Assembly (NCBI GenBank): GCA_947588845.1
Contig: CANQAR010000043.1
Location: forward strand, 1-34,059
Direction: 5' to 3'
DNA: 34,059 nucleotides
From: an uncultured Lachnospiraceae bacterium
GTDB lineage: Bacteria; Bacillota; Clostridia; Lachnospirales; Lachnospiraceae
Within the stretch, counting starts at the first letter, position 1. Every line of letters starts with the position of its first letter. Positions 1-8,217 of this stretch are shown in pieces. Position numbers and translations under genes: made by a program. Under the pieces are notes generated by a model that was not told the DNA's origin, did no database searches, and was given only the letters and a program-made list of their open reading frames with translations.

Positions 1-11
1 AAAATGCTCAC
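1..11 (-). CDS. Start of a gene cut by the left edge
   Basis: A GTG codon at 9-11 read on the minus strand is preceded at good distance by GGAGGTG (about 19-25), so a gene appears to begin here and run off the window. Only Val-Ser-Ile is visible, so no product can be read. It has its own promoter/operator (97-130) of the same type as the flanking VanRS-like and ABC genes. By analogy with the second module at 3141-8163, where the same operator precedes an ABC ATPase, an ABC transporter gene is the natural guess, but that is inference only. Confidence 0.5.
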
Positions 12-54
12 GTTTCAACACCTCCGTATTGTTATATCAGATGGGGATGACTCC

Positions 55-69
55 CGCCTCTTCAGGCGG
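55..69 (-). other. Leader hairpin upstream of the left-edge gene
   Basis: On the minus strand CCGCCT (64-69) pairs with AGGCGG (55-60) around a GAAG tetraloop. It lies in the roughly 80-nt untranslated leader between the 97-102 -10 box and the GTG at 11. No run of T follows it, so it is not a standard terminator. It may stabilise the leader or affect translation; nothing more can be said. Confidence 0.35.
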
Positions 70-96
70 TGAGTGACTTTTCCCAAATGCAGCCTC

Positions 97-130
97 AGGA
101 TAACAATGCAATGTGGAGCGGGTATGAAAT
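97..130 (-). promoter_or_regulatory. VanR-like operator and promoter, copy 1
   Basis: Read on the minus strand: half-site ATTTCAT (124-130), 4 nt, half-site GCTCCAC (113-119), 10 nt, then TATCCT (97-102) as a -10 box. The half-sites start 11 bp apart, one helical turn, as expected for a tandem OmpR-family dimer replacing the -35 element. It lies downstream of the kinase stop and drives the left-edge gene. Three other promoters at 1977-2010, 3087-3120 and 5204-5237 have identical spacing. Confidence 0.65.
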
Positions 131-147
131 GAATATGAAATTATAAC

Positions 148-175
148 GAAAATGAAAAGCTCCCCGCCGGAGAGC
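148..175 (-). terminator. Rho-independent terminator of the first two-component operon
   Basis: On the minus strand GCTCTCC and GGGGAGC (159-175) form a 7-bp stem, with one G-T pair, around a GGC loop. The stem is followed by TTTTCATTTT (148-158). It begins 9 nt after the kinase stop codon at 185, so it should end the regulator/kinase transcript before the next promoter. Confidence 0.7.
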
Positions 176-184
176 CTTCTCAAT

Positions 185-1294
185 TTATAACTGCATGGTA
201 AAACGCATTCCCGGAAGCGATTTCACGGGTGAAAAAGAATAGGGAATATTCATGGAAGTCAAAAGCGTATCTACAATATAAAGCCCAAGTCCGTTGCCGC
301 CGCCCTCCCGGCTCCGGGAATAATCAGGACGGTAGAAGGGCTCAAACAACTGGCTGACCTCACTGTCCGGGACAGGGTCACACTCATTTTCAATCACGAG
401 GCTGTGTCCGTCCGTATAGACAGATACCGCTTTCCCTGCTTTTGTGCAGGCAACCGCGTTAGCAAGGACATTCGATACGGCTTTACTGAATAAACCGACG
501 GGTAATGTGACGGAAAAATCCTCTGACAAGTCAACGGAAAAGGATATGTGGCGGGCTGCAGCAATCAGCTGGTATGGCTCGCATAATTTCTCCAGCAATT
601 CAGAAACAGCGACCGTTTTCGGCAACTCAGAGAGCACATTCAGTTTTGATGTTTCCAGAATATCGTGTATCATTGCAGAAAGCTGTTCGACCATTTCCCT
701 GCACTCTGGAAGTCTGGCATCATAATCCCTGTACTTTCCAACACCCAGAATCATATTTTCCAAAGTGGCGCTCAGGGCAGTTACCGGGGTTTTCAGTTCA
801 TGGGACGCAGCCCGCAGAAAATCCGCCTTTGCCCGTTCCATTTCACTCACACGTTCCTTTTCCTGCTCCAGATGCTCAATGGTAGATAAGAGATTCGAAT
901 ACAGCTCATTGACATTCTGCGCCAGCAGTCCAATTTCATCCTGTGAATAAACAGGACAGCTCGCAGAATAATCCAATTTCATCATTCGCTCCGCAGAAGC
1001 AGAAATGCGCTCTATGGGAGCGGCAATCGCTTTTGAAAACAAAAGGGAACAGACAACAGAAATCACCAGGCAGCAGATCAGTGAAAACGGCAGTGCCTTT
1101 TGTATCGCCTGCATGACGATTTTTTCCTCACGAATACTGACCGTGATCTCCGCCGCAGCATTGTCAGCTGTCGTAAATTCCATGCCCATCCTGGGGACAA
1201 GCAACCAGACAAGAATGTGGGCAATTACAATCACGAATACCATGAAAGCCAGCGTGTATAAAAACGTTTTTGGGAACAACTTTAATTTTTTCAT
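185..1294 (-). CDS. VanS-like sensor histidine kinase with a short sensor loop
   Basis: A 369-residue membrane histidine kinase, partner of the regulator just upstream. Two membrane segments (about 11-33 and 69-88) enclose only about 35 extracytoplasmic residues, far fewer than the roughly 100 in the paralogue at 3799. A HAMP linker (about 89-140) and coiled stretch lead to the phosphoacceptor motif SHELKTP with His165. The catalytic domain follows, with an N box near Asn275/Asn279 and a glycine box GGNGLGL near 332-338. Start ATG overlaps the regulator stop (1291-1294, ATGA), indicating translational coupling. A terminator follows. The tiny loop suggests it senses through the membrane or with a partner, as intramembrane-sensing kinases do; the ligand is unknown. 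A cell-envelope antibiotic or peptide is likely by family. Confidence 0.85.
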   Translation of the reverse strand: MKKLKLFPKTFLYTLAFMVFVIVIAHILVWLLVPRMGMEFTTADNAAAEITVSIREEKIVMQAIQKALPFSLICCLVISVVCSLLFSKAIAAPIERISASAERMMKLDYSASCPVYSQDEIGLLAQNVNELYSNLLSTIEHLEQEKERVSEMERAKADFLRAASHELKTPVTALSATLENMILGVGKYRDYDARLPECREMVEQLSAMIHDILETSKLNVLSELPKTVAVSELLEKLCEPYQLIAAARHISFSVDLSEDFSVTLPVGLFSKAVSNVLANAVACTKAGKAVSVYTDGHSLVIENECDPVPDSEVSQLFEPFYRPDYSRSREGGGNGLGLYIVDTLLTSMNIPYSFSPVKSLPGMRFTMQL

Positions 1295-1956
1295 ACCTGT
1301 GCCTCGTATTTATAACCAATTCCTTTGACTGTCACGATACAGTCAAGCCGCAGCTTCTTCCGCAGGTTTTTGATGTAAGTATCAATTGTCCGGTCAATAA
1401 TCGGAGCGTCGATTCCCCAGAGATCGTCAAGTATCTGTGAGCGGGTCAGTACAAGGCCCTTATGTTCTACAAGCAATCGCAGCAAATCGATTTCTTTCGG
1501 CGTAATATCAATTTTTCCATTCGGATCTTTTGCCGTATAACCGGAAAAATCAACGGTCACATCACCGAAAGTTACGATATCGGGTATCGTATTTTTTCCG
1601 CTCCTCCGCAGAAGCGCTGTAATACGCCTGCCAAGTAATACCATAGAGAACGGCTTCGTCATATAATCATCCGCCTGTTCATCAAAACTTGTTACCTGCG
1701 TATATTCATCTTCAATCGCCGTAAGCATGAGGACAGGAACGTTGCTCTCTTTCCGTATTTCATGAAGTACGGCAAGCCCCGTAATATGGGGAAGCATGAT
1801 ATCCAGAACAACAAGATCAATATTTCCCTGACGGAAAATCTGCAATGCGTCTGCTCCATTATAAGCAGGAATGATTTTATGTCCTGCTGATTTTAAGTAT
1901 TCGCAGACAGCTTCATTCGTCGGTCTGTCGTCTTCCACAATAAGCAATGCAGCCAC
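1291..1956 (-). CDS. VanR-like OmpR-family response regulator
   Basis: A 221-residue response regulator: receiver domain with acidic pair EDD near residue 8 and phosphoacceptor Asp in VVLDIMLP (about residue 51), then an OmpR/PhoB winged-helix DNA-binding domain ending in the usual GIGYKYE motif. The open frame extends to an ATG at 2064, but those extra residues do not resemble the family. GTG at 1956 is chosen because AAGGGGG sits about 7 nt upstream, the protein then has the usual VanR length, and the TATACT -10 box at 1977-1982 would otherwise lie inside the gene. It is followed by its kinase with a 4-nt overlap. It probably binds the 11-bp-spaced repeats upstream of itself and of three other units. 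Confidence 0.88.
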   Translation of the reverse strand: MAALLIVEDDRPTNEAVCEYLKSAGHKIIPAYNGADALQIFRQGNIDLVVLDIMLPHITGLAVLHEIRKESNVPVLMLTAIEDEYTQVTSFDEQADDYMTKPFSMVLLGRRITALLRRSGKNTIPDIVTFGDVTVDFSGYTAKDPNGKIDITPKEIDLLRLLVEHKGLVLTRSQILDDLWGIDAPIIDRTIDTYIKNLRKKLRLDCIVTVKGIGYKYEAQV

Positions 1957-1976
1957 AGAAACACCCCCTTGCGGCA

Positions 1977-2010
1977 AGTATAGCAATACAATGTGGAGTG
2001 TGTGTGAAAT
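1977..2010 (-). promoter_or_regulatory. VanR-like operator and promoter, copy 2
   Basis: Minus strand: ATTTCAC (2004-2010), 4 nt, ACTCCAC (1993-1999), 10 nt, TATACT (1977-1982), with an extended TG before the -10. It directs the regulator/kinase operon starting at 1956 and implies autoregulation. The leader would be only about 15 nt. Confidence 0.72.
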
Positions 2011-2035
2011 GTAACAGTTCAATACCTCTATACCG

Positions 2036-2079
2036 CTATTGAAAATGGAGGCTTGATTTCTCATGCCCCCTGATGTATA
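2036..2079. repeat. 44-bp direct repeat, left copy
   Basis: Matches 8174-8217 in the same orientation at 41 of 44 positions. On the minus strand it encodes Ile-His-Gln-Gly-Ala-stop, exactly the last codons of the HipA-like kinase that ends in the other copy. It also contains a hairpin (GGGGGC and GCCTCC arms) followed by ATTTT. Here it lies just upstream of the regulator promoter at 1977-2010. It probably marks one edge of an inserted or duplicated 6.1-kb segment. Confidence 0.75.
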
Positions 2080-3086
2080 ATCAAAACAGGAAAGTCAATT
2101 TGATGCAAATCTAATGCCCTATGTTTTGTCTATTTAAAGAAATAGCATCCACAGGGTAAACGGATGCTGTTTCTTTTTTATCTATGTGAGACAACGTCGC
2201 GAAGATTACAAGCAAAAATGTCAGCACTTCCATTGTACTCATAAGGCATCACCCTCTTCCCTGGGTACTCGAGGTCAGCGAAGAAACTGCATCCGGCTTT
2301 CCTGATATCCGCTGCTGTTTTCTCTGTTCCGACACTGGACGATATGCACCGAGACAAAAAATCATTTTGCACGGCGTGATACAGACAAAAAATAACCAGT
2401 TAAAGCTGTTGACTCTTTATGCCCAAATGCTATAATACGTTTAACAAGAGCACCGAAAATCAGATGCGCTTTCGCTTTTCTATGTATCTATTATATCCCA
2501 TGCTAATCTCCTTTAATGCCTGTTTTATACTATATCCGCGCGCATATCGCCATGTGAATTTTGCACAAAATATCACTATATGGTTTGCGTAAAAATCTGG
2601 TATTGCATTTCGCTATGCTACCATAACGCCATCAAGCAACACACCGCACCATGACAACCAATGCCGACTGGCAAGGCAGGAAGAACCAGGAGTGGTTGAC
2701 AACTCAAACAACAGCGATCCGGAGCGGCTGAAAACTCCGGCCAGAATGTAAGCTTTGTGATTGAATAAGACTTTGCACTTTTTTATTACAAAAAATTCGT
2801 TTCCACTTCCTGTATCTCTTTCTTTGGGACCAGCGCATGGCACATAACATTGCAAGCTAAAACATACATTTCCGGTATACGAATGGTCAGGTCATAGTCT
2901 GCTGCATCTCCATAACTCCCATCACCATTCTCTGGCAAGGGAGCAGTATCTCAACCGTTTTGATCGTACATGGCTAACTGTACCGAGAACATAGAAAACA
3001 CTTTAACCGCTAAATAGAAATCCACGCTTCATGTGGCAAAATACTTCTTGCCCACAACATCATAACGCGAAAAGAAAAAGTATCCT
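2080..3086. other. About 1 kb of decayed, gene-poor DNA
   Basis: Between the left 44-bp repeat and the operator at 3087 no intact gene with a credible start and ribosome binding site is visible. Short open frames at 2178-2372 and 2613-2855 (both minus) have no recognisable domain and no convincing start. One stretch (2786-3030) reads like a degenerate protein and is listed separately. No integrase, transposase or tRNA could be identified. Confidence 0.6.
2786..3030 (-). pseudogene. Degenerate protein remnant, family unknown
   Basis: On the minus strand one frame gives about 80 residues that look protein-like, including FYLAVKVFSMFSVQLAMYDQ, then an in-frame TGA, then GDGSYGDAADYDLTIRIPEM and a further stretch ending at TAA 2786-2788. 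It is bounded by in-frame stops and has no start codon with a ribosome binding site. I do not recognise the family. The reading is an impression from composition, so chance open frame remains possible. Confidence 0.25.
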
Positions 3087-3120
3087 TCTCCACCGAAACT
3101 CCACATTTCCATGATAGACT
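3087..3120 (+). promoter_or_regulatory. VanR-like operator and promoter, copy 3
   Basis: TCTCCAC (3087-3093), 4 nt, ACTCCAC (3098-3104), 10 nt, TAGACT (3115-3120). The geometry matches the copies at 97-130, 1977-2010 and 5204-5237. It drives the plus-strand regulator at 3141, with transcription expected to begin around 3127 and a very short leader. Confidence 0.7.
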
Positions 3121-3140
3121 AAACCCCGGAGGCGATGCAA

Positions 3141-3815
3141 GTGCAAAAGAATATTCTGATTATTGAGGATGAAAAAATCATACAAAATATACTAAAAGCC
3201 TTTTTGGAGGATGCCGGGTATCGTGTCACGCTGGCCGACAACGGCATGGCAGGAATCGCGGCTTTTCATAAATCAGCCTGCGATCTGGTGCTGCTGGACA
3301 TTATGATGCCAAAGCTGGACGGCTATACCGTCTGTGAAATGATACGCAATGAGAATGACACTCCTGTAATTCTGCTGACAGCTCTGGACGATGAGGAAAG
3401 CCAGACGAAAGGTTTTGATCTCCTGGCTGACGACTACATTACCAAGCCCTTCTCCATGCCCCTTGTTCTGCGTCGGATTGAGGCTGTGCTGCGGCGTACC
3501 AAAAATGCGGCTGCTGCTAATCGCAATATCCTGACTTATCGGGAGCTCCAGCTGGATACGGAAAATTACAAGGTATTTGTGGCAGGGCAGGAAATCATTT
3601 TGACTGCCCGTGAATTTGAAATTCTGCGCCTGTTTATGGAAAATCAGGGACGGGTATTTACCAGGGAACAGCTTTTGGACATCGTTTGGAACTACGACTA
3701 TATGGGGGATGCCAAAATCATCAATACCCACATCAAGAACATCCGCAGAAAATTAGGTGTGGAGTGTATTGAAACGATCAGAGGGGTGGGCTACCGAATT
3801 GATAAAGAGGATTAA
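3141..3815 (+). CDS. VanR-like OmpR-family response regulator, second copy
   Basis: A receiver plus winged-helix regulator of 224 residues. The receiver has EDE near residue 9 and the phosphoacceptor Asp in LVLLDIMMP. The DNA-binding domain ends with RGVGYRI. An ATG at 3135 is in frame, but GGAGG at 3128-3132 is only 2 nt from it. GTG at 3141 lies 8 nt from the same site and is preferred. The kinase gene begins inside the end of this one. The domain order and operator type match the minus-strand regulator at 1291-1956, suggesting paralogues that could cross-talk. Likely targets are its own promoter and the transporter promoter at 5204-5237. Confidence 0.88.
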   Translation: MQKNILIIEDEKIIQNILKAFLEDAGYRVTLADNGMAGIAAFHKSACDLVLLDIMMPKLDGYTVCEMIRNENDTPVILLTALDDEESQTKGFDLLADDYITKPFSMPLVLRRIEAVLRRTKNAAAANRNILTYRELQLDTENYKVFVAGQEIILTAREFEILRLFMENQGRVFTREQLLDIVWNYDYMGDAKIINTHIKNIRRKLGVECIETIRGVGYRIDKED

Positions 3816-5178
3816 GAGCAGCTTGTGGCTGAAAATATTCCTGATGCTGGCAGCGCTGCTGTTTTCCGTCAGCATCCTGCTTTATGGCATCGTCATGACA
3901 GTTATGCCGGCAAGCTATGAGAACCTGGCCGATAAGAAAATAAAAAGTAATACAAGGCAGCTGGTTTGGCAATTAGAAAACAGCACTTTGGATGAAGCTC
4001 CGGAGCTGCTCTATAATTTTTGCATTGACAACAATGCCGCTGTTTGTCTGGAAGGCAAAGATACAAAATTATGTTATGGAACATCCGGCGTATTAAGCGG
4101 GACAGATACGGAAGAACAATCCTCCATGACTGTTGAAATTGAAAACGATGCCGAAATTAAACTTTCCGGAAGCGATACGGCTTATACTCTCACGATTTCC
4201 ACGACCAGACAAATTGTTCGGAATATTACACAGTCTTTTTGGAATCTTCTTCCGGTTATCAGCGTTGTAATTTTATTGATTTCCTCAGTCAGCACATACT
4301 TTGTTTCCCATTTTCTAACCAGGTCGATTCTTGAACTAAGTGAAATTTCAAATCGCTTTACGGTGCTGGATTTATCATGGCAGTGCAAAACCAATCGGAC
4401 AGATGAAATTGGTGTACTGGCCCGCAATCTGAATACAATGGCAGCACGTCTGGATGAAGCATTGAAAAATCTGACTACAGCGAACGAAAAATTACAGGCT
4501 GACATCGAACAGGAACGCCGACAGGAAAAGCTGCGGGCAGACTTTTTCCGCGCAGTGTCCCATGAACTGAAAACACCGATCACTATCCTGAAAGGCGAAT
4601 TAGAGGGAATGATCTATCAGGTCGGCGAATACAAAGACCGGGATGTCCATCTGCGTGAATCGATGCGTACTGTCAATGAAATGGAGCGGCTGGTAAAAGA
4701 AATCCTCTCTGCTTCCCGTATGTCTGGAAATGATTTCAATCTGACGATTTCTGAAATTAATCTGAGTGAGCTTGTCCGCCAGTGCTGCCGTAAATGGCAG
4801 GGAGCCGCTGAGGATAAAAACCAGAGATTCCTCACAGATATTGAGGATGGCTGCATTTCTCACGGCGATATGGATTTACTGCAAAAGGCAGTATCAAATA
4901 TTATCGGCAATGCGGTCACACACTCACCGAAACGGGAAAAAATTGAAGTTTCCCTGAAAGGTAACACCTTGCGGGTCAGCAACAGCGGCATGTGGATTGC
5001 AGATGCCGATCTGAGCCATATCTTTGAACCATTTTACCGGGCAGACCCGTCTCACAACCGGGAAACCGGAGGCAGCGGCTTGGGGCTGTATATCGTAAAA
5101 ACGATCCTCGACCGGCATGAACTGGAATATGATCTGGAAAATACCAGGCAAGGTGTTTGCTTCACAGTCTTTTTCTAA
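3799..5178 (+). CDS. VanS-like sensor histidine kinase with full sensor domain
   Basis: About 459 residues. Membrane segments near 10-33 and 150-175 enclose an extracytoplasmic sensor of roughly 115 residues. HAMP and coiled-coil follow, then SHELKTP (phosphoacceptor His), an N box VSNIIGNAV and a glycine box GGSGLGLYIV. The frame is open back to 3757, but TTG at 3799 is the more plausible start: it overlaps the regulator end by 17 nt and has GAGGGG upstream. The start is uncertain because no ATG is available nearby. The gene is followed after 95 nt by an ABC transporter with its own operator. By family it should sense an envelope-active compound; the ligand cannot be read. Confidence 0.85.
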   Translation: MIKRIKSSLWLKIFLMLAALLFSVSILLYGIVMTVMPASYENLADKKIKSNTRQLVWQLENSTLDEAPELLYNFCIDNNAAVCLEGKDTKLCYGTSGVLSGTDTEEQSSMTVEIENDAEIKLSGSDTAYTLTISTTRQIVRNITQSFWNLLPVISVVILLISSVSTYFVSHFLTRSILELSEISNRFTVLDLSWQCKTNRTDEIGVLARNLNTMAARLDEALKNLTTANEKLQADIEQERRQEKLRADFFRAVSHELKTPITILKGELEGMIYQVGEYKDRDVHLRESMRTVNEMERLVKEILSASRMSGNDFNLTISEINLSELVRQCCRKWQGAAEDKNQRFLTDIEDGCISHGDMDLLQKAVSNIIGNAVTHSPKREKIEVSLKGNTLRVSNSGMWIADADLSHIFEPFYRADPSHNRETGGSGLGLYIVKTILDRHELEYDLENTRQGVCFTVFF

Positions 5179-5203
5179 GAATTTTTATCTAAAATACTCC
5201 AGG

Positions 5204-5237
5204 ACTCCACCTGAACTCCACTTTTCTCCGATATATT
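5204..5237 (+). promoter_or_regulatory. VanR-like operator and promoter, copy 4
   Basis: ACTCCAC (5204-5210), CTGA, ACTCCAC (5215-5221), 10 nt, TATATT (5232-5237). This is the most perfect copy, with two identical half-sites. A further near half-site ACTCCAG lies at 5196-5202. It is placed to control the ABC transporter genes from 5274. Confidence 0.75.
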
Positions 5238-5273
5238 GCAAATTGGAATAAAAAGCAAGGAGGATTTGAATAT

Positions 5274-6032
5274 ATGCTGCTGCAGGTAAAACATATGAAA
5301 AAGTATTATGGAACAGGTGAGAACCGTACTACGGTACTGCAGGATGTCAGTTTTGATGTAGAAAAAGGTGATTTCATTAGTATCATGGGTGCATCTGGCT
5401 CTGGAAAAACAACACTGTTAAACTGTTTGTCAACAATAGACACAGCAAGCAGCGGCGAGGTAATTCTGGATGGCCGAGACATCACAAAGCTGTCTGAAAA
5501 GGATGTAGCTGCATTCCGAAGGGAAAAACTTAGCTTTATCTTTCAGGATTCCAATCTTTTGGATACATTAACAATTGAGGAAAACATAGTGCTTTCCCTG
5601 ATCATCCAAAAAATTTCTTCTGATGATGTAGATAGAAAAACCAAAGAGATAGCAGAAAAATTAGGGATTTCAGAAACTATGAAAAAGTTCCCCTACCAGG
5701 TATCCGGTGGGCAAAAACAGCGCTGTGCGGCGGCGCGCGCTGTTGTCACAAATCCTAAGCTGGTTCTGGCCGATGAGCCGACCGGAGCTTTGGACTCGCA
5801 ATCTTCGAAAACACTGATGGAACTATTGTCAAAACTCAACAGGACATCAGACACAACGATTCTGTTAGTAACACATGATCCGCTGGCTGCCAGCTATGCT
5901 GACCGGATATTATTTTTGCAGGACGGCAGGATTTTTTACGAGCTGAATAAGGGGACAAAGACAAATCAGGACTTTTATCATAATATTCTGAGAGTACTTT
6001 CTGAAATGGGAGGCGAGAATCCGTTATGCTGA
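5274..6032 (+). CDS. BceA-like ABC transporter ATPase
   Basis: A 252-residue nucleotide-binding subunit of the MacB/LolD/BceA group. Walker A is GASGSGKTT (about residue 40). The Q loop lies in FIFQDSNLL, the ABC signature is VSGGQKQR, Walker B is LVLADEPTGALD, and the H loop is LLVTHD. AAGGAGG at 5257-5263 lies 10 nt before ATG. Its stop overlaps the permease start by 7 nt, so the two are translationally coupled. The promoter carries the tandem operator at 5204-5237. By family it powers removal of peptide antibiotics from the membrane or signals flux to a kinase. Because the permease frame is broken, it may have no working partner. Confidence 0.88.
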   Translation: MLLQVKHMKKYYGTGENRTTVLQDVSFDVEKGDFISIMGASGSGKTTLLNCLSTIDTASSGEVILDGRDITKLSEKDVAAFRREKLSFIFQDSNLLDTLTIEENIVLSLIIQKISSDDVDRKTKEIAEKLGISETMKKFPYQVSGGQKQRCAAARAVVTNPKLVLADEPTGALDSQSSKTLMELLSKLNRTSDTTILLVTHDPLAASYADRILFLQDGRIFYELNKGTKTNQDFYHNILRVLSEMGGENPLC

Positions 6033-8163
6033 AAAAGCTTTCATTGAGGAATGCAAGGCGGCAGGCAAAAGAATATGTTTTGTACTTTGTTACATTGATA
6101 ACAGCCGCAGCGATGCTGTATTCTTTTAACTCTTTTTTATTTTCAGAGACATTCACCCAATTAACAACACTGCTCTCAGAAAATGACAGCAATGGTTCCA
6201 TGATAACAGTTCTATTCTATTCCGTTCTCATTGTCCTTGTAGTAAGCTGGCTCGTTTCCTATATGATGAATTTCATGCTGCAAAAGCGGAGCAGAGAATT
6301 TGCGTCCTATATGCTTCTGGGAATTGAAAAGCGGGAAATTGGTGTCCTGTATTTTCAGGAAAACGTTTTGATCGGCAGTGTTTCTCTGATCTTTGGTATT
6401 CTGGCCGGCTGCGCGGTATCAGCACTATTACAGGACTCTTTTGGTTCTGCATACGGAGGAAACTTTTCAATCCATGGGGGACTGTCAGTCAAATACCTCG
6501 CCCCTTGGCACAGCTTCCAAATGGGTATGCAGGCACATCCGCCTGTCTCGCTGCCCGCGGGAATAAAAGCGGCTGCCTTGACCTGTCTCTATTTTGCGGT
6601 AATTTTTTTCCTGTCTCTATCAGAAATCCAGAGAAAGTTAAACCGGATGAAACTCATTTCTCTGCTTTACTATGAACGTCATAATGAGACTCCTTACGTT
6701 AAAAATGCAGTCTCAGGCAGAGTATTGCTAATAGGCTCTGTTATGACTGGGACAGGAAGCGGCCTTATTTTTTATTTCCAGCCGTTGGTGAATTATTGTG
6801 ATATGTTATTGGGGTTCGGGATGATGATAATTTCCTGTTTTTCCTTTTTTGTTGGCGGAATGGCTGTGCTGTATCATCGCCTTGAGGCGGACAGGATGTG
6901 GGCATATCTGGGAAACCATCTGTTTATTTACCGAAACTTTATTTCCCAGGCTAAGAAAAACACCCTATCCTTCGGTATGACAGCGACTGTATTCGCAATC
7001 GGCATGGTGCTGGTCAGCGCCGGGGCATCCTATCATACGGCGGTAGACGAACTGACAGATCAGGAAGCGTTTGACCTGATGATTCTCCATATGAATGAAG
7101 AATTTGATTTTTCGGAGTACGCAGAATATCTTGAAAAAACAACGAAGGTGGATTCAAGCAACAGGATTTTATCGAACTGCGTAATCAGGCATTGCGTGAT
7201 TATTTTATCAACAGGAAGCTGAAAGCAGCACCGGAAGAATATCTGTATACGGAAAATCGTTTTGACACCTATATGAAATACAGTGATTATTGCAGGCTAC
7301 GGGAAATGCTGGGACTCGAGCCAGCAGAAATGAAAGAAAATCAGTACCTGATTCACTGTATGCCCTATCTGAGGGAATCTCTTGCTCAGGCACTCCGGCA
7401 GTCGGATGGGCTGAACCTGTCAGGGTCTGTACTGGCATATGCCGGAATTCACACGGAGAATTTTTCCTTGTATGATGGATACGGCAACGGTCAGGAACTT
7501 TTGATTATTGTACCGGATGAGTGTGTTTCCAATATGGATGTCCTCTATGGACTTTACACGGCAAATTTAAGTGAAGATGTAAATTTGAAATATCTGAAAA
7601 ATTTTTGCGATAAGTTCAATACATTGGAAATGATGGATGTGAACTATGTCGATGGAACAGTGTCAGACACAGAAAGCTGTATGACACGGCTTCCTTCCTA
7701 TTCGAAGGATTATCTCCATGGAAAATATGTACTGTTTGCGGAACGCATAGAAGTTATGCTGATCCTGTCCCTGATTTATCTGGGAATTGTTTTGTTTGTC
7801 GCAGGGACAGTGATATTTTCTGTCAGGCTGTTAAGTGAGATCCGGGAGCAGACGAAACATTACCGTATGCTTGGGATATCAGGCATGGACAGGAGGCAGA
7901 TTGTTAAGACACTTCAAAAACAGATACTGCTGAATTTTATTTTTCCATTGACTGCGTATCTTCCATTGAGTACAGGAATTGTATATATTACTTCAGGCAT
8001 GATTATCAGTCAGTATTTCTTAGTGCCAGTTTTTGATTCGATACTGGTTCCGATTGCCGGGATACTCGGCATTAGTATTGGGGTGTTTCTGGTAATTTAT
8101 GCTTCTTATGGAATTCTGATGTTTTTTATTGCGAAGAAAGGAATTCTAAAAGTGATTGTATAA
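6026..8163 (+). pseudogene. BceB-like ABC permease, frameshifted
   Basis: Two overlapping frames together encode one FtsX-fold permease of about 712 residues, close to the 737-residue paralogue at 10194-12407. Frame 1 (6026-7222) carries the first FtsX-type membrane block and the start of the large extracellular domain. Frame 2 (last stop 8163) carries the rest of that domain and the final membrane segments. The switch falls at an A6 tract (7134-7139): adding one A makes LEK join directly to NNEGGFKQQDFIELRNQ with no interruption. After the unshifted frame passes the tract it yields unrelated residues and stops at 7222. This may be a real null mutation, a slippage-prone contingency tract or an assembly error. 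The stop lies 11 nt before the right 44-bp repeat. Confidence 0.8.
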
Positions 8164-8173
8164 AGGTTGAAAA

Positions 8174-8217
8174 CTCTTGAAAATGGGGGCTTGATTTCTC
8201 ATGCCCCCTGGTGTATA
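8174..8217. repeat. 44-bp direct repeat, right copy
   Basis: Near-identical to 2036-2079, with 3 mismatches. It includes the stop and last codons of the HipA-like kinase and a GGGGGC/GCCCCC stem with a 12-nt loop followed on the minus strand by ATTTT. The stem could terminate the kinase transcript. In the left copy the stem survives through a G-T pair. Confidence 0.75.

Noticed and set aside
1957-2064. N-terminal extension of the first response regulator to ATG 2064
   Set aside because: The extension is unlike the family, would include the operator and -10 box, and begins inside the 44-bp repeat. GTG 1956 has a better ribosome binding site.
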